From positions 62,001-126,000 of the forward strand of contig NZ_JASITE010000016.1 of NCBI RefSeq assembly GCF_030767025.1: DNA of 64,000 nucleotides, given 5' to 3'. Positions 15,827 to 24,296 of this stretch are shown here, one piece after another. The stretch is from Nocardia sp. CC227C. Lineage in GTDB: Bacteria > Actinomycetota > Actinomycetes > Mycobacteriales > Mycobacteriaceae. The position numbers were made by a program, and so were the translations under genes. Under the pieces are notes generated by a model that did no database searches, was not told the DNA's origin, and saw only the letters and a program-made list of their open reading frames with translations. Within the stretch, counting starts at the first letter, position 1. Every line of letters starts with the position of its first letter.

Positions 15827-16558
15827 TCACCGGCCGCGGCGCGCCTCGAGTCCGTCGATGATCAGCTCGAGTTCGGTGTCGAAGAACTCGTCGCGACTGC
15901 GCGCCGAATCCAGCTCCCGGTGCCGGGCGTAGCTGCGGTGCAGGCGCGGGTACGGCTCGCTCATCCGCTCCGAGGCGATCATGATCTGTTCCATCCACTC
16001 CTGTTCGCCCAGCCCGCTGCGGGTGACCGTGGTGATCATGGCGGTCTCGGTGGTGGTTGCCCCGACCAGGTACGCGAAGAGGGCGTTGGTGGCGCGGTCG
16101 GAGGTGGTTGCGTCGAATCCGGCCGTCTCGAGAATGCCGAGTAGTCCGTCGGTCATCCGCATCACATTGGGGCCGAGGTAGACCAGTCCGGCCGTACTCA
16201 GCACGGCGGGCATCCACACGTGCCGCAGCATGGTGGCGCGCATGCTCCGGCTGAACCTCATGATATCGGCGCGCCAGTGCTCCGCCTCGCACCGCTCGGG
16301 CAGCCATATCTCACCGAAGATCTCGTCCACGACGAGTTCGAGCAGTTCCTCCTTGTTCGCCACATGGGTGTAGAGCGAGGTGGCCCCGGCATGGAGTCGG
16401 GTGCCGAGTTTCCGCATGCTGAGCGCGTCCAGGCCCTCGCTGTCCAGCAGTGCGATGGCCTCCGCGACGATCTGCTCCCGGTTCAGCGCCGGGGTGTCGC
16501 GTCGGGTGCGGTGCGGGCGCGTCCATACGGTCGGAAACTGCTCAGCCTTCGCTGTCAT
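15827..16558 (-). CDS. TetR-family repressor of the adjacent MFS efflux gene
   Basis: 243 aa from ATG 16558, chosen because GAGGAGAGG lies directly before it; the open frame continues upstream into the operator region without family similarity. The DNA-binding domain is at residues about 25-75 (NREQIVAEAIALLDSEGLDALSMRKLGTRLHAGATSLYTHVANKEELLELV), typical of the TetR subgroup with a C-terminal TetR_C domain that regulates drug exporters. It is divergent from an MFS exporter with a 156-bp shared promoter full of CGAACAnTGT-type palindromes. Expected behaviour: ligand-relieved repression of both genes. The natural ligand is unknown. Confidence 0.92.
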   Translation of the reverse strand: MTAKAEQFPTVWTRPHRTRRDTPALNREQIVAEAIALLDSEGLDALSMRKLGTRLHAGATSLYTHVANKEELLELVVDEIFGEIWLPERCEAEHWRADIMRFSRSMRATMLRHVWMPAVLSTAGLVYLGPNVMRMTDGLLGILETAGFDATTSDRATNALFAYLVGATTTETAMITTVTRSGLGEQEWMEQIMIASERMSEPYPRLHRSYARHRELDSARSRDEFFDTELELIIDGLEARRGR

Positions 16559-16599
16559 TGCCTCTCCTCTTCGGTCCGCGGTCAGCATAACCGCTGTTG

Positions 16600-16688
16600 G
16601 AACGCTGTTCGATGGTCCGAACAATGTCCCCCTTGCGAACACTGTTCGTTCGACCGTACAGTGTTCGCTAGCGCCGAACAGTGTACGG
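16600..16688. promoter_or_regulatory. Cluster of TetR operators in the tetR/MFS divergent promoter
   Basis: The 13-mer CGAACACTGTTCG at 16636-16648 is a perfect palindrome about its central base. Variants lie at 16600-16610 (GAACGCTGTTC), 16618-16627 (CGAACAATGT), 16656-16667 (GTACAGTGTTCG) and 16675-16687 (CGAACAGTGTACG). Five related sites within 90 bp between the regulator and the exporter are strong evidence of cooperative TetR binding. Confidence 0.75.
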
Positions 16689-16714
16689 CGAATGAGTTCG
16701 AAGAGGGGTACGAG

Positions 16715-18280
16715 ATGCGTGACATAGCCGGTGCGGCGGTGAATACCGAAGTGCACCAGAGAAATCCGAAACGTTGGTGGATTCTGGTGGTGCTCTGCCT
16801 GAGCTCCCTGGTGCTGGTGATCGACAATATGGTGCTGAATGTCGCCATCCCGCAGATCTCCACCGAACTGGGCGCGACCGCCCAGGACATCCAATGGATC
16901 ATCGACGCCTACATCCTGGTGTTCGCCGGTCTGCTGCTCACCTCGGGCAGCCTCTCCGACCGCTTCGGGCGACGGCTCGTCATGCTGGTGGGTCTGGTGA
17001 TCTTCGGCGCGGCTTCGGTGCTGGCCGCCTATGCCGACACCCCGGAACTGCTGATCGCGGGCCGGGTGCTGATGGGTATCGGCGGCGCGCTGATCATGCC
17101 GAGCACGCTGTCCATCCTGATCACCGTGTTCGACGAGCAGGAGCGGCCGAAGGCCATCGCGTCCTGGAGTGCGGTGGCCATGGTCGGCATGGTCGGCGGC
17201 CCGATCGTGGGCGGCCTACTGCTGGAGCACTTCTGGTGGGGTTCGGTGTTCGTGCTGAACGTGCCGATCGCCGTCGTCGCCATCGTCGCGGCGCTGGCGC
17301 TCATGCCGGAGTCGAAGGGGCCGTGGACCAAGCCGGACCTGTCGGGCATGGTGCTGTCGATCGTCGGCACCACCGCGCTGGTGTGGACGATCATCGAATG
17401 GCCGACAGCGGGGATCGAAGGCACTTGGGGCGCACTGCTGATCGCGGTGGCCGGTCTGGCGGCGTTCGTGGTGCGGGAGCTGAAGGCGGAGCATCCGATG
17501 GTGCCGTTGCAGCTGTTCCGCAACCGGGTGTTCACCGGCTCCAGCTTCTCGCTGGTGCTGGTCACCTTCGCCAATGGCGGCCTGTTGCTGGTGCTCACCC
17601 AGTACCTGCAATTCGTGCTGGACTACTCGCCGATGCGCACGGCGCTCGCCTTCACGCCGTTCGCCCTGATGGCGCTGGTGTGCAACGGCGTCGGCGCGGG
17701 CCTGGTCGGGAAGGTCGGTGTGCGCTCGGTGATGCTGGTCGGAATGACCGTGCTGGCAGGCGGTTTCGTGGTGCTGTCGCTGCTCACCACCGACTCCGGA
17801 TTCTGGAAGCCCGCCCTGGCGATGACCTTGGTCGGCGCCGGCGCCGGTCTGGCCATGCCCGCCGCCATCGGCGCGCTGATGAGCGCGATCCCGCCGGAGC
17901 GGGCGGGTGTCGGCTCCGCGCTGAACGACACCATCCAGCAGACCGGTGGCGCGCTGGGCGTGGCGGTACTGGGCGCGGTGCTGGCCGGTACCTACGCCGA
18001 GGGGATGCCCGCCACGGCTCCCAGCGCCGCGCGCGAAAGCATCGCTCCGGCCCTGACCAGCGGCGACAGCATGCTGATCACGGCGGCCAAGGACGCCTTC
18101 ACCACCGCCATGTCCGCCACCTTCCTCGGCGGCGCTGCCAGCGTCCTGGCCGCGACGGTCATCGCCTTCTTCCTGATGCGTGGTGCGAAAGCCGCCGCGG
18201 GAGAGGGGGTTCCGCCCGCATCATCCGTACGCGCGGATGCGTCGGCTGATGGCGAGGAGGAGTTGGCGACCTCCGGGTAG
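16715..18280 (+). CDS. MFS multidrug exporter, DHA2 (14-helix, EmrB/QacA-like) family
   Basis: 521 aa. ATG 16715 has GAGGGG upstream at 16703-16708. Fourteen hydrophobic helices are traceable. Signature segments are LVIDNMVLNVAIPQISTELG in helix 1, WIIDAYILVFAGLLLTSGSLSDRFGRR (loop 2-3, motif A-like) and GGALIMPSTLSILITVF (helix 4-5 region), then GAGAGLAMPAAIGALMSAIPPERAGVGSALNDTIQQTGGALGVA, the DHA2 motif in the C-terminal half. It should export toxic organic compounds by proton antiport. It is divergently paired with its probable TetR repressor. Confidence 0.93.
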   Translation: MRDIAGAAVNTEVHQRNPKRWWILVVLCLSSLVLVIDNMVLNVAIPQISTELGATAQDIQWIIDAYILVFAGLLLTSGSLSDRFGRRLVMLVGLVIFGAASVLAAYADTPELLIAGRVLMGIGGALIMPSTLSILITVFDEQERPKAIASWSAVAMVGMVGGPIVGGLLLEHFWWGSVFVLNVPIAVVAIVAALALMPESKGPWTKPDLSGMVLSIVGTTALVWTIIEWPTAGIEGTWGALLIAVAGLAAFVVRELKAEHPMVPLQLFRNRVFTGSSFSLVLVTFANGGLLLVLTQYLQFVLDYSPMRTALAFTPFALMALVCNGVGAGLVGKVGVRSVMLVGMTVLAGGFVVLSLLTTDSGFWKPALAMTLVGAGAGLAMPAAIGALMSAIPPERAGVGSALNDTIQQTGGALGVAVLGAVLAGTYAEGMPATAPSAARESIAPALTSGDSMLITAAKDAFTTAMSATFLGGAASVLAATVIAFFLMRGAKAAAGEGVPPASSVRADASADGEEELATSG

Positions 18281-18406
18281 CGCCGAACGAGTACGGAGGG
18301 CGTGGTCAGGGGCGACGGTGATTCGCGTGCTGACACACGGCGACGAGGGCGCGGCCGCGTTCTGCGAGCAGATCGCGGACGCGCTGGTCGCTGTGGCGCG
18401 GATGCC

Positions 18407-18469
18407 TCAGCGCAGCAACCCGAACCAATAGATCAGGGTGGCCAGAACGAAGACGACCACGGTTTCCAT
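18407..18469 (-). CDS. Possible 20-aa single-helix membrane peptide
   Basis: ATG 18469 with GGGAG just upstream (complement of 18474-18478) opens a 20-codon frame, METVVVFVLATLIYWFGLLR, ending at 18407. The product would be almost entirely one membrane helix, like KdpF-type or stress-induced micropeptides. The frame is far more hydrophobic than chance in GC-rich DNA. It converges with the MFS exporter, about 126 bases away. No homologue is known to me. Confidence 0.4.
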   Translation of the reverse strand: METVVVFVLATLIYWFGLLR

Positions 18470-18581
18470 ATCGCTCCCACTTTTCTTGCCGCACTTGTTT
18501 CCATGATGCCCCCAGGCACCGGCGGCCGACCAGGCCATCCATGAATCAAGATCGTGCGGCGACCGGATCGTGATACACGAA

Positions 18582-18616
18582 AGAGCCCGCCGGACCCGAT
18601 CGGCCCGGCGGGCTCT
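18582..18616. terminator. 12-bp perfect hairpin, probable bidirectional terminator
   Basis: AGAGCCCGCCGG (18582-18593) pairs without mismatch with CCGGCGGGCTCT (18605-18616) around an 11-base loop. It lies about 113 bases upstream of the small peptide start at 18469. Strength and position suggest a terminator separating transcripts of the MFS side from the repeat-rich stretch. Confidence 0.6.
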
Positions 18617-18634
18617 ACCCTCCGCCCGCGAAAC

Positions 18635-18940
18635 CCGACACCCCTCGTGGCCGAGTCCCGCGTTCCCACCCCGACCCGCCGCCGTCGCTCCTCCCCGAGA
18701 CGACCTGGGCGGGTGCCCCCCGTGGGGCCGTCGGGCTCGGCACCTCCCCGTGCCCGAGCCCGTCGGCTCCCGCTGTGCCCGTCCTGCCCGCCGCCTCCCC
18801 GCGGCCGAGCCTTCCGGGCATCCCCCCGGTCTTCCTGCCACCGCGGCGCCGGACCCGACACCCCTCGTGGACGGGTCCGACCGACAGTGGTGGTTCGTGT
18901 TGCCCGGGCACGACCCGACACCCCTCGTGGACGGGTCGTG
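18635..18940. repeat. Three copies of a hairpin element with the conserved loop ACACCCCTCGTGG
   Basis: The motif CCCGACACCCCTCGTGG occurs near 18635, 18855 and 18915. In the second copy the flanks are GGACCCG and CGGGTCC; in the third they are ACGACCCG and CGGGTCGT. The stem bases differ between the two copies but stay complementary, while the loop is identical. The first copy keeps the loop but its stem is poor. This looks like a small family of structured repeats (REP-like or RNA-level elements). Confidence 0.55.
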
Positions 18941-19485
18941 CCCCGGCTCCCACCCCCGGTGGTGGCTCAATGGCAGACCGCGGCGCCGTCGTCGGGCGGC
19001 TGCGCGATCATCGTGTGTCCCTTTCGGTGTTCCGGGGTGGTACCGGGTGTTCCGGTATGAGACATACGATGTCGCGCTCGGCTTGGCACCCCCTTAACAA
19101 GATCTTGCAGCCTGGAAACGGCTGGGCCCCAACAGCACCGGCGTGGCCCCCGGCACCGCGGTCCGGCTCGGGGAGCGATGCGGCGTCGGTGTGTAGCTGT
19201 CGGATAGCGGTGCACTGGGGTTCCGCGCCCGGCAGGTCAGGGTGAAGGCAAGTGTGGTGAGCGTCGGATTCCTCGCGTGCATGGCATCTGTGTAGCAGAA
19301 ACGCAGGTAGATACGTTCTGGACACGCACGTACGGCGTGGCGCGCGAAACGCCGATTCCGGCGGGTCGCGGCGTGTCTTCGTCTGCTGCTCGGCGTGTGC
19401 CGATTGGTAGCGAGTTGGTAGCGAGCTGGCGCAGCCGGATTGGGTATCGTGCGCGGCGAATTCGCTCGGAGAACTTCCTATTTCA

Positions 19486-19516
19486 GCATCGGCGGCATTT
19501 CACATGCCGCCGATGC
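19486..19516 (+). promoter_or_regulatory. 13-bp hairpin in the leader of the SGNH-like gene
   Basis: GCATCGGCGGCAT (19486-19498) pairs perfectly with ATGCCGCCGATGC (19504-19516), with loop TTCAC. It ends 30 bases before the TTG start and 18 bases before its ribosome-binding site, followed by CCTTTCG. It may be an attenuator or RNA-stability element, or a terminator of upstream transcription. Confidence 0.45.
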
Positions 19517-19546
19517 CCTTTCGTATGCGCACCCGAGGAGGACCTG

Positions 19547-21190
19547 TTGAAGTTGTGGCGATCGCGGTGGTGGCACCCCGTGCTGCCGTTCGCCGTCCCG
19601 GTCCTGGCCGTCGCGGCCGGATCCGCACCGGCGCAGGGCGAGGTGATCACCGACTACCCCGTGGTCATCGATGTCAGCACCACCCCGGGCGGCCTGTGCG
19701 ACGGCCCGCTCCGGGGCACCACGTCGGTCTGGTACCCGCCCGGCATCCCGCTCCGGGCCGATATCGAATGGCGGGTGCGCGCCGGTGACCGGCTGCTGCG
19801 CGGCGGTACCGCGCGCGTGGACGGCGAGGTGCTGACCATTCCGTTCGAGATCGCCCGGCACGAACTCCCCGCCTCCGGGCCGCTGCGGGTGGATGCCCGC
19901 GCCCACCTCCCCGGCGGCGCGGTCACCGAGTTCGGCATCCCGTGGCCGCTGCATCCGGTCCGGGAATGCGATGCGCTGCACGTGGTCTCGGTCGGCGACG
20001 CGGTCACCTGGGGTCAGGTGCTCGACCTGGAACACAAGTTCGCCCACCTGACCGCCGAAACCCTGGGCGCGCGGACCGGCCGCGCCGTCGAGCTGCACGA
20101 CTACTCGGTGTCCGGCGCGGTCCTCGACGCACCGACCGTGCCCGCGGGCAATGACGACGCGGGCTGTCTCGACCAGCATTACGCGCGGGAGGTGTACGGC
20201 GAAGTCGCGATGGAGTCGGTGCCGCTCGACGAACGCGTGCCGGATGTGTTCTGCCAGTTGGAGCGCGCCGCGTCGGAGGCGGCGGCGGGCGGCTACCGGG
20301 TGGACCTGGTGCTGGTGAACGGCTGTGTCAACGATCTCGACCCCTTCTACGGCATTCCGCTCGGTGTCACCCCGGGCAGCGCCGACCTGGTGAGCGCCGT
20401 GCGCCGCGAATGCGGCGGCGAGGGTGCGGATCCGGCGAATCCGGCCGCCGACGTGCCCTATTACAGCGGCGCCAAGCTCGGCTACGGCGGCCGCGGCATG
20501 CGCGCCGCCCTGGAACGCGCGCACGGGCTGCCGGGCGCGCCGAAAGTGCTGGTGTCCAACTACTTGCACGGCTTCGACGCCGAACTGCCGCCGGACGATC
20601 TGCCCCGCTGGTCGGAGTTCGTGCGATTGTCCGCGGACGCTTTCGAGCGGGCGGCGCGTGAGGCCAATGCCGCCGCCGGAGTCGATTTCGCGGTGGCCGC
20701 GGACGGACTGGTGGCGCGCACCGGGGTGCCCGGCGGCACGAGTCGACTATGGCTGAACCCCTTCGGCGACGAGTCGGTCACGCTGCGGGCGCTGACCTGT
20801 CCGGAGTCCGATCACGAGGCCCCGCAGTGCCGTATCCCGGTACTGGGGACGCCCGACGTGGAAGGGGCGCGGGAGTACGCCGAGGCGTTCCTGTTGAATC
20901 CGCGCATGCGGGAGTGGTTCGGCGGGGGCGGGCCGGCGGGGGAGGGCTTCACGGTCTCCCACGAGTCCGGGCCGGTCGGGCAGACGGTGCATTTCGACGC
21001 CGCGGCGGCGGGTAGCGCCGCCCGCGAGTACGACTGGTATTTCGGGGACGGCATCCACGTCACCACCACCGCGCCGACGGTCTCGCACACCTACACCGGC
21101 CGCGGACCCCATCGGGCTCGGCTGGTGGTGACCGATGTGGAGGGCAACCGCACCATGTACGAGGCGGGTGCGTCCATCATGATCGGCTGA
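19547..21190 (+). CDS. Exported SGNH/GDSL-like protein with PKD domain; catalytic residues apparently lost
   Basis: 547 aa from TTG 19547, chosen because GAGGAGG (19535-19541) sits at the right distance and a signal peptide follows at once (MKLWRSRWWHPVLPFAVPVLAVAAGSAPAQG). Residues about 140-450 have the SGNH hydrolase order: block I VVSVGDAVTWGQVLDLEHKFAHL (145-167), block III LVLVNGCVNDLD with Asn262, and a block V region VLGTPDVEGAREYAEAF (432-448). Related actinobacterial proteins have GDSVTWG and GHPN at these places; here the nucleophilic Ser is Ala152 and the His position is Thr435. Residues about 475-547 are a PKD domain (FDAAAAGSAAREYDWYFGDG...HTYTGRGPHRARLVVTD). A cell-surface binding role is more likely than catalysis. 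Confidence 0.8.
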   Translation: MKLWRSRWWHPVLPFAVPVLAVAAGSAPAQGEVITDYPVVIDVSTTPGGLCDGPLRGTTSVWYPPGIPLRADIEWRVRAGDRLLRGGTARVDGEVLTIPFEIARHELPASGPLRVDARAHLPGGAVTEFGIPWPLHPVRECDALHVVSVGDAVTWGQVLDLEHKFAHLTAETLGARTGRAVELHDYSVSGAVLDAPTVPAGNDDAGCLDQHYAREVYGEVAMESVPLDERVPDVFCQLERAASEAAAGGYRVDLVLVNGCVNDLDPFYGIPLGVTPGSADLVSAVRRECGGEGADPANPAADVPYYSGAKLGYGGRGMRAALERAHGLPGAPKVLVSNYLHGFDAELPPDDLPRWSEFVRLSADAFERAAREANAAAGVDFAVAADGLVARTGVPGGTSRLWLNPFGDESVTLRALTCPESDHEAPQCRIPVLGTPDVEGAREYAEAFLLNPRMREWFGGGGPAGEGFTVSHESGPVGQTVHFDAAAAGSAAREYDWYFGDGIHVTTTAPTVSHTYTGRGPHRARLVVTDVEGNRTMYEAGASIMIG

Positions 21191-22199
21191 CGGCTCCGTC
21201 GCGCAGCGCGGCCGCCAGTTCGGCGATGGCGGCATCGGTGACCGGATAGCCCGGGAAGTAGCAGCACACCCGGGAGATGGTGTCCCCGAACCGCTCTCGG
21301 ATGGCGGCCGCGCACGCGGCTGGAGTGCCGCTGACGGTGATGGCGTCGACGAGGTCGTCGTCGATGCGCGCGGCCATCTCCTGCCAGCGTCCCTGTTTGG
21401 ACAGCAGATTGAGTTCGGGCTGCAACTCGGCCCGCCCCTCCACCTCGAGGACCGGTCGATACGCCGGGGTGGAACCGTAGAAGGCCAGCAGATTCCGCAC
21501 CGCCCGCCGCGCGGTCTCGATCTCCGCGTCCGTGGTGCCCATGGCCACGATGGCTTCGGCGATGATCTCGAAGGGACGCTCGGACCCGTCGAGGCCCTCG
21601 GCCACGGCGGGCAGCGTCCGCTCCCGGTAGTGCCGAGCGCTGTTGAACGGCATGACGAGCACGCCGTCGGCCACCTGCGCGGCCATCTCGGTCATCCGCG
21701 GCCCCAGCGCGCCGACCAGCACCGGCGGCACCCCGCACGGATTCGGTCCCGGGGAGAACTGCGGCGGCATGAGCGTGTGCTGCCAGAACGGTCCGCGATG
21801 GTCGAGCCGCTCCCCGGTCTGCCAGGATCGCAGAATGGCCTTGACCGCCAGCACACTGTCGCGCATCCGCTCCACCGGCCGCGACCACGTGCTGCCGTAG
21901 CGCTTCTCGATGTGAGTCCGGATCTGGCTGCCCAGCCCGAGCCGGAATCGCCCGTCGGACAACAGCTGTAGATCGTAGGCGGCGTGCGCGAGGTGAACGG
22001 GACTGCGCGGGAACGCCATCGCGACATTGGTCATGAGCGCGAGCTCGGGCACCCGGGTCGCGGCGACCAGCGGGAAGAACACATCGTTCGGACCCTCGAA
22101 GGTGAAGACGCCGTCCACGCCCAGTGCGCGCAGCTGCGCGGCCCGGGTGCCCGCCTCCAGGGCGGAACCGCCCAGCCACACGTCGATCGGCAATCCCAC
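21177..22199 (-). CDS. LLM-class (F420-dependent) oxidoreductase
   Basis: 340 aa. The GTG at 22199 is chosen because GAGGAG (complement of 22206-22211) lies six bases before it; the longer open frame has no better start. The product starts MGLPIDVWLGGSALEAGTRAAQLRALGVDGVFTFEG, a TIM-barrel luciferase-like monooxygenase of the TIGR03617-type F420-dependent group common in Mycobacteriales; LGLGSQIRTHIEKRYGSTWSRPVERMRD and PVLVGALGPRMTEMAAQVADGVLVMPF are the typical cofactor-site segments. The substrate is unknown. It overlaps the convergent SGNH gene by 14 bases and lies downstream of the GMC oxidoreductase on the same strand (126-bp gap), so it may be in the same transcription unit. Confidence 0.85.
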   Translation of the reverse strand: MGLPIDVWLGGSALEAGTRAAQLRALGVDGVFTFEGPNDVFFPLVAATRVPELALMTNVAMAFPRSPVHLAHAAYDLQLLSDGRFRLGLGSQIRTHIEKRYGSTWSRPVERMRDSVLAVKAILRSWQTGERLDHRGPFWQHTLMPPQFSPGPNPCGVPPVLVGALGPRMTEMAAQVADGVLVMPFNSARHYRERTLPAVAEGLDGSERPFEIIAEAIVAMGTTDAEIETARRAVRNLLAFYGSTPAYRPVLEVEGRAELQPELNLLSKQGRWQEMAARIDDDLVDAITVSGTPAACAAAIRERFGDTISRVCCYFPGYPVTDAAIAELAAALRDGAVSRS

Positions 22200-22325
22200 C
22201 GGTATCTCCTCGCTTATTCCACGCACCCCTCCCGGGACCGACGAGGGTGCAACCGGTCCCGGAAGGGGTGGGGCGGCACCGCGCCGGCAGGGAAGCACAA
22301 CAGCGCGGTACCGGGTCTCGTCGTC

Positions 22326-23969
22326 CTACATGTCGGCGGTGATGAACTCCGCGGCCTTCTCGCCGATCATGTAGCTGGGTGCGTTGGTGTTGCCGCCGGT
22401 GATGCTGGGCATGATGGAGGCGTCGGCGACGCGCAGGCCCTCGATGCCGTTCACCTTCAGCGTCGGGTCCACCACCGCGCGCTCGTCCACGCCCATCCGG
22501 CAGGTGCCGACCGGGTGATAGATCGAGTGGATGCGGTTGGGCAGTTCCGCCCGCAGCGCGCTCTCGTCCATGAGGTCGGGGCCGGGCGCGAGCTCCTCGA
22601 TGACGTCACCGGCGATCGCCTTGTGCGCCATGATCTCCCGGATGATGCGGATGCCCTCGACGAGGAATTCGGTATCCCGGGAATCGGTGAGGTAGCCCGG
22701 GTCGATGAGCGGGGAGGCGTACGGATCGGCGGAGGCCAGCCGCAGTTCGCCGCGGCTCTTCGGGTAGATGAGGCTGGGGAAGATGGTCAGGCCCGGCCGC
22801 CGGTCCACCATGTGCAGCTTGTCCTCGTCCTGGTTGGGGACCGGGTAGGACCACGGCAGGGTGTGGATCTGCATATCCGGGTAGTCGCCCTCGGCGAATG
22901 CGGTCTTGACGAAGCCGACCGCCTCGAACACCGTGCGGCCCATCCACGAACTGCCCGGACGGCGCATCTCGCGCAGGATGCCGCGCGCGAAATAGGTGGG
23001 GATGCCGCGGTGGATGGCCTTCTTGGAGATGTAGGTCATGGGTACGAACAGGTGGTCGTGCAGGTTCTGCCCGACCGGCAGGTCCGCGTGCACGTCGATG
23101 CCGAGGTCGCGCAGGTGCCCGGCCGGGCCGATGCCGGAGAGCATGAGGATCTGCGGCGAGCCGACCACGCCGCCGGAGACCACGACCTCCTTGGCGGCCC
23201 GGACGACCCGGCGCGCACCCTTCTTGTCGGCGACCTCGACGCCGGTGGCGCGGCCGTTCTCGATGACCACGCGGGTGACGTGCGCGTGGGTGACCACGGT
23301 CAGGTTCGGGTTCGGCCGGTCGGTGATGAAGCCGCGGGAGGAGCTGTAGCGCAGACCGTTTCGCACGCTCTGCTGGAAGATCGAGATGCCTTCCTGCGAT
23401 TTCCCGTTGTAGTCCTCGATGATCGGCGCGCCGAGGGTCTCGGAGGCTGCGATCATGAACTCCTGGGTGATCGGGGTGAGGTCCTGCTGCCGGGTGACCT
23501 CGATGGGGCCGCCCGCGCCGCGTACGTCGGACGCGCCTTCTTCCCAGTTCTCCAGCCGCTTGTAGGCGGGCAGCACCTCGTCGTAGCTCCAGCCGGTATT
23601 GCCCTCGGCGGCCCAGGAGTCGTAGTTGGCGCGGTTGCCGCGCACGAAGAGCATGCCGTTCACGGAGCTGGAACCGCCGAGCACCTTGCCGCGCGTCATG
23701 GGGATCTTGCGCTCGTTGGCGTGCTTCTGCGGTACCGAGTACTGCTTCCACACCACGCGCTGCTTCAGCTGCGGCACGGTGTGCACCATGGTGATCATGC
23801 CGGGGCTGGTGACCAACCGGGTGTCGTCCTTGCGCCCCGCTTCCAACAGGATCACGCTCGCCCCGGCCTCGGCGAGGCGGCCTGCGACCACCGCGCCGGC
23901 GCTGCCCGCGCCTACGACGACGTAGTCGGCTTCGGTTGCGGCGTCCGCGGAGCGCGGAGAAGCGGTCAT
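22326..23969 (-). CDS. GMC-family FAD oxidoreductase (choline/alcohol dehydrogenase-like)
   Basis: 547 aa from ATG 23969, with GAGG about 8 bases upstream. The FAD-binding GAGSAG is at residues 20-25 (DYVVVGAGSAGAVVAGRLAEAGASVILLEAG). GMC signature 1 is in GKVLGGSSSVNGMLFVRGNRANYDSWAAEGNTGWSYDEVLPAYKRLE and signature 2 in VVSGGVVGSPQILMLSGIGP. The catalytic histidine is in HPVGTCRMG near the C-terminus. It oxidises an alcohol to an aldehyde or ketone; given a consensus KstR-type box 38 bases before the start and the divergent CYP125-like P450, a hydroxylated sterol or terpenoid is a plausible substrate (inference). Confidence 0.92.
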   Translation of the reverse strand: MTASPRSADAATEADYVVVGAGSAGAVVAGRLAEAGASVILLEAGRKDDTRLVTSPGMITMVHTVPQLKQRVVWKQYSVPQKHANERKIPMTRGKVLGGSSSVNGMLFVRGNRANYDSWAAEGNTGWSYDEVLPAYKRLENWEEGASDVRGAGGPIEVTRQQDLTPITQEFMIAASETLGAPIIEDYNGKSQEGISIFQQSVRNGLRYSSSRGFITDRPNPNLTVVTHAHVTRVVIENGRATGVEVADKKGARRVVRAAKEVVVSGGVVGSPQILMLSGIGPAGHLRDLGIDVHADLPVGQNLHDHLFVPMTYISKKAIHRGIPTYFARGILREMRRPGSSWMGRTVFEAVGFVKTAFAEGDYPDMQIHTLPWSYPVPNQDEDKLHMVDRRPGLTIFPSLIYPKSRGELRLASADPYASPLIDPGYLTDSRDTEFLVEGIRIIREIMAHKAIAGDVIEELAPGPDLMDESALRAELPNRIHSIYHPVGTCRMGVDERAVVDPTLKVNGIEGLRVADASIMPSITGGNTNAPSYMIGEKAAEFITADM

Positions 23970-24007
23970 TTTCGTTACCTCATCCTCGAGTGTGCCTCTG
24001 ATCACTG

Positions 24008-24021
24008 TAGAACAAGTTCTA
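24008..24021. promoter_or_regulatory. KstR-type operator before the GMC oxidoreductase
   Basis: TAGAACAAGTTCTA is a perfect palindrome and matches the KstR consensus TnnAACnnGTTnnA at every fixed position, including the common TAGAAC/GTTCTA extension. It ends 38 bases before the ATG at 23969. KstR represses cholesterol-catabolism genes until released by a cholesterol-derived CoA thioester. Confidence 0.75.
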
Positions 24022-24244
24022 GTCTCAGCACACCCGGCGGAACTTGTCCAGATTCATAGATCAACTTATGTGCGGGCAGTCCGGCTCGTTCTCACTCAGT
24101 GGGATGGATGCCCATGATGTGACAGGATGGGAACGGGTTTCACGACCGGTGCCGGCGGATAGCTGGGCGGGTCGATGTGCACCGCGGTGAAATCGGTGGC
24201 CGCGACCCCTGGCCCGCGGCCGGGTCGCATGGTTCAATCTGGTG

Positions 24245-24258
24245 TAGAACTTGTTCCA
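24245..24258. promoter_or_regulatory. KstR-type operator before the CYP125-like gene
   Basis: TAGAACTTGTTCCA matches TnnAACnnGTTnnA at all fixed positions and the extended palindrome at 11 of 12. It lies 38 bases before ATG 24297, the same spacing as the box before the divergent GMC gene, so the 327-bp interval is a symmetrical divergent promoter. Confidence 0.7.
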
Positions 24259-24296
24259 TTTTCGCATCGTGGCGGCGACAGGCCGCAGGAGGAACA

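Larger units (their letters stand above)
18470..19485. other. Gene-poor, hairpin-rich kilobase between the MFS and SGNH genes
   Basis: No frame here shows a recognisable domain, and the long open frames on both strands are the by-product of extreme C/G richness (many CCCC and CGG runs). What is present: a strong hairpin at 18582-18616, a family of short hairpins with a repeated loop (18635-18940), an imperfect hairpin around 18733-18765 (CGGGCTCGG.../...CCGAGCCCG), and unremarkable sequence from 19000 to 19485. A regulatory or repeat element role fits better than coding. Confidence 0.5.

Noticed and set aside
18554..19097. Several overlapping open frames in the hairpin-rich stretch
   Set aside because: Pro/Arg-rich translations from extreme GC content, no ribosome-binding sites, and repeats that covary as structure rather than as codons.
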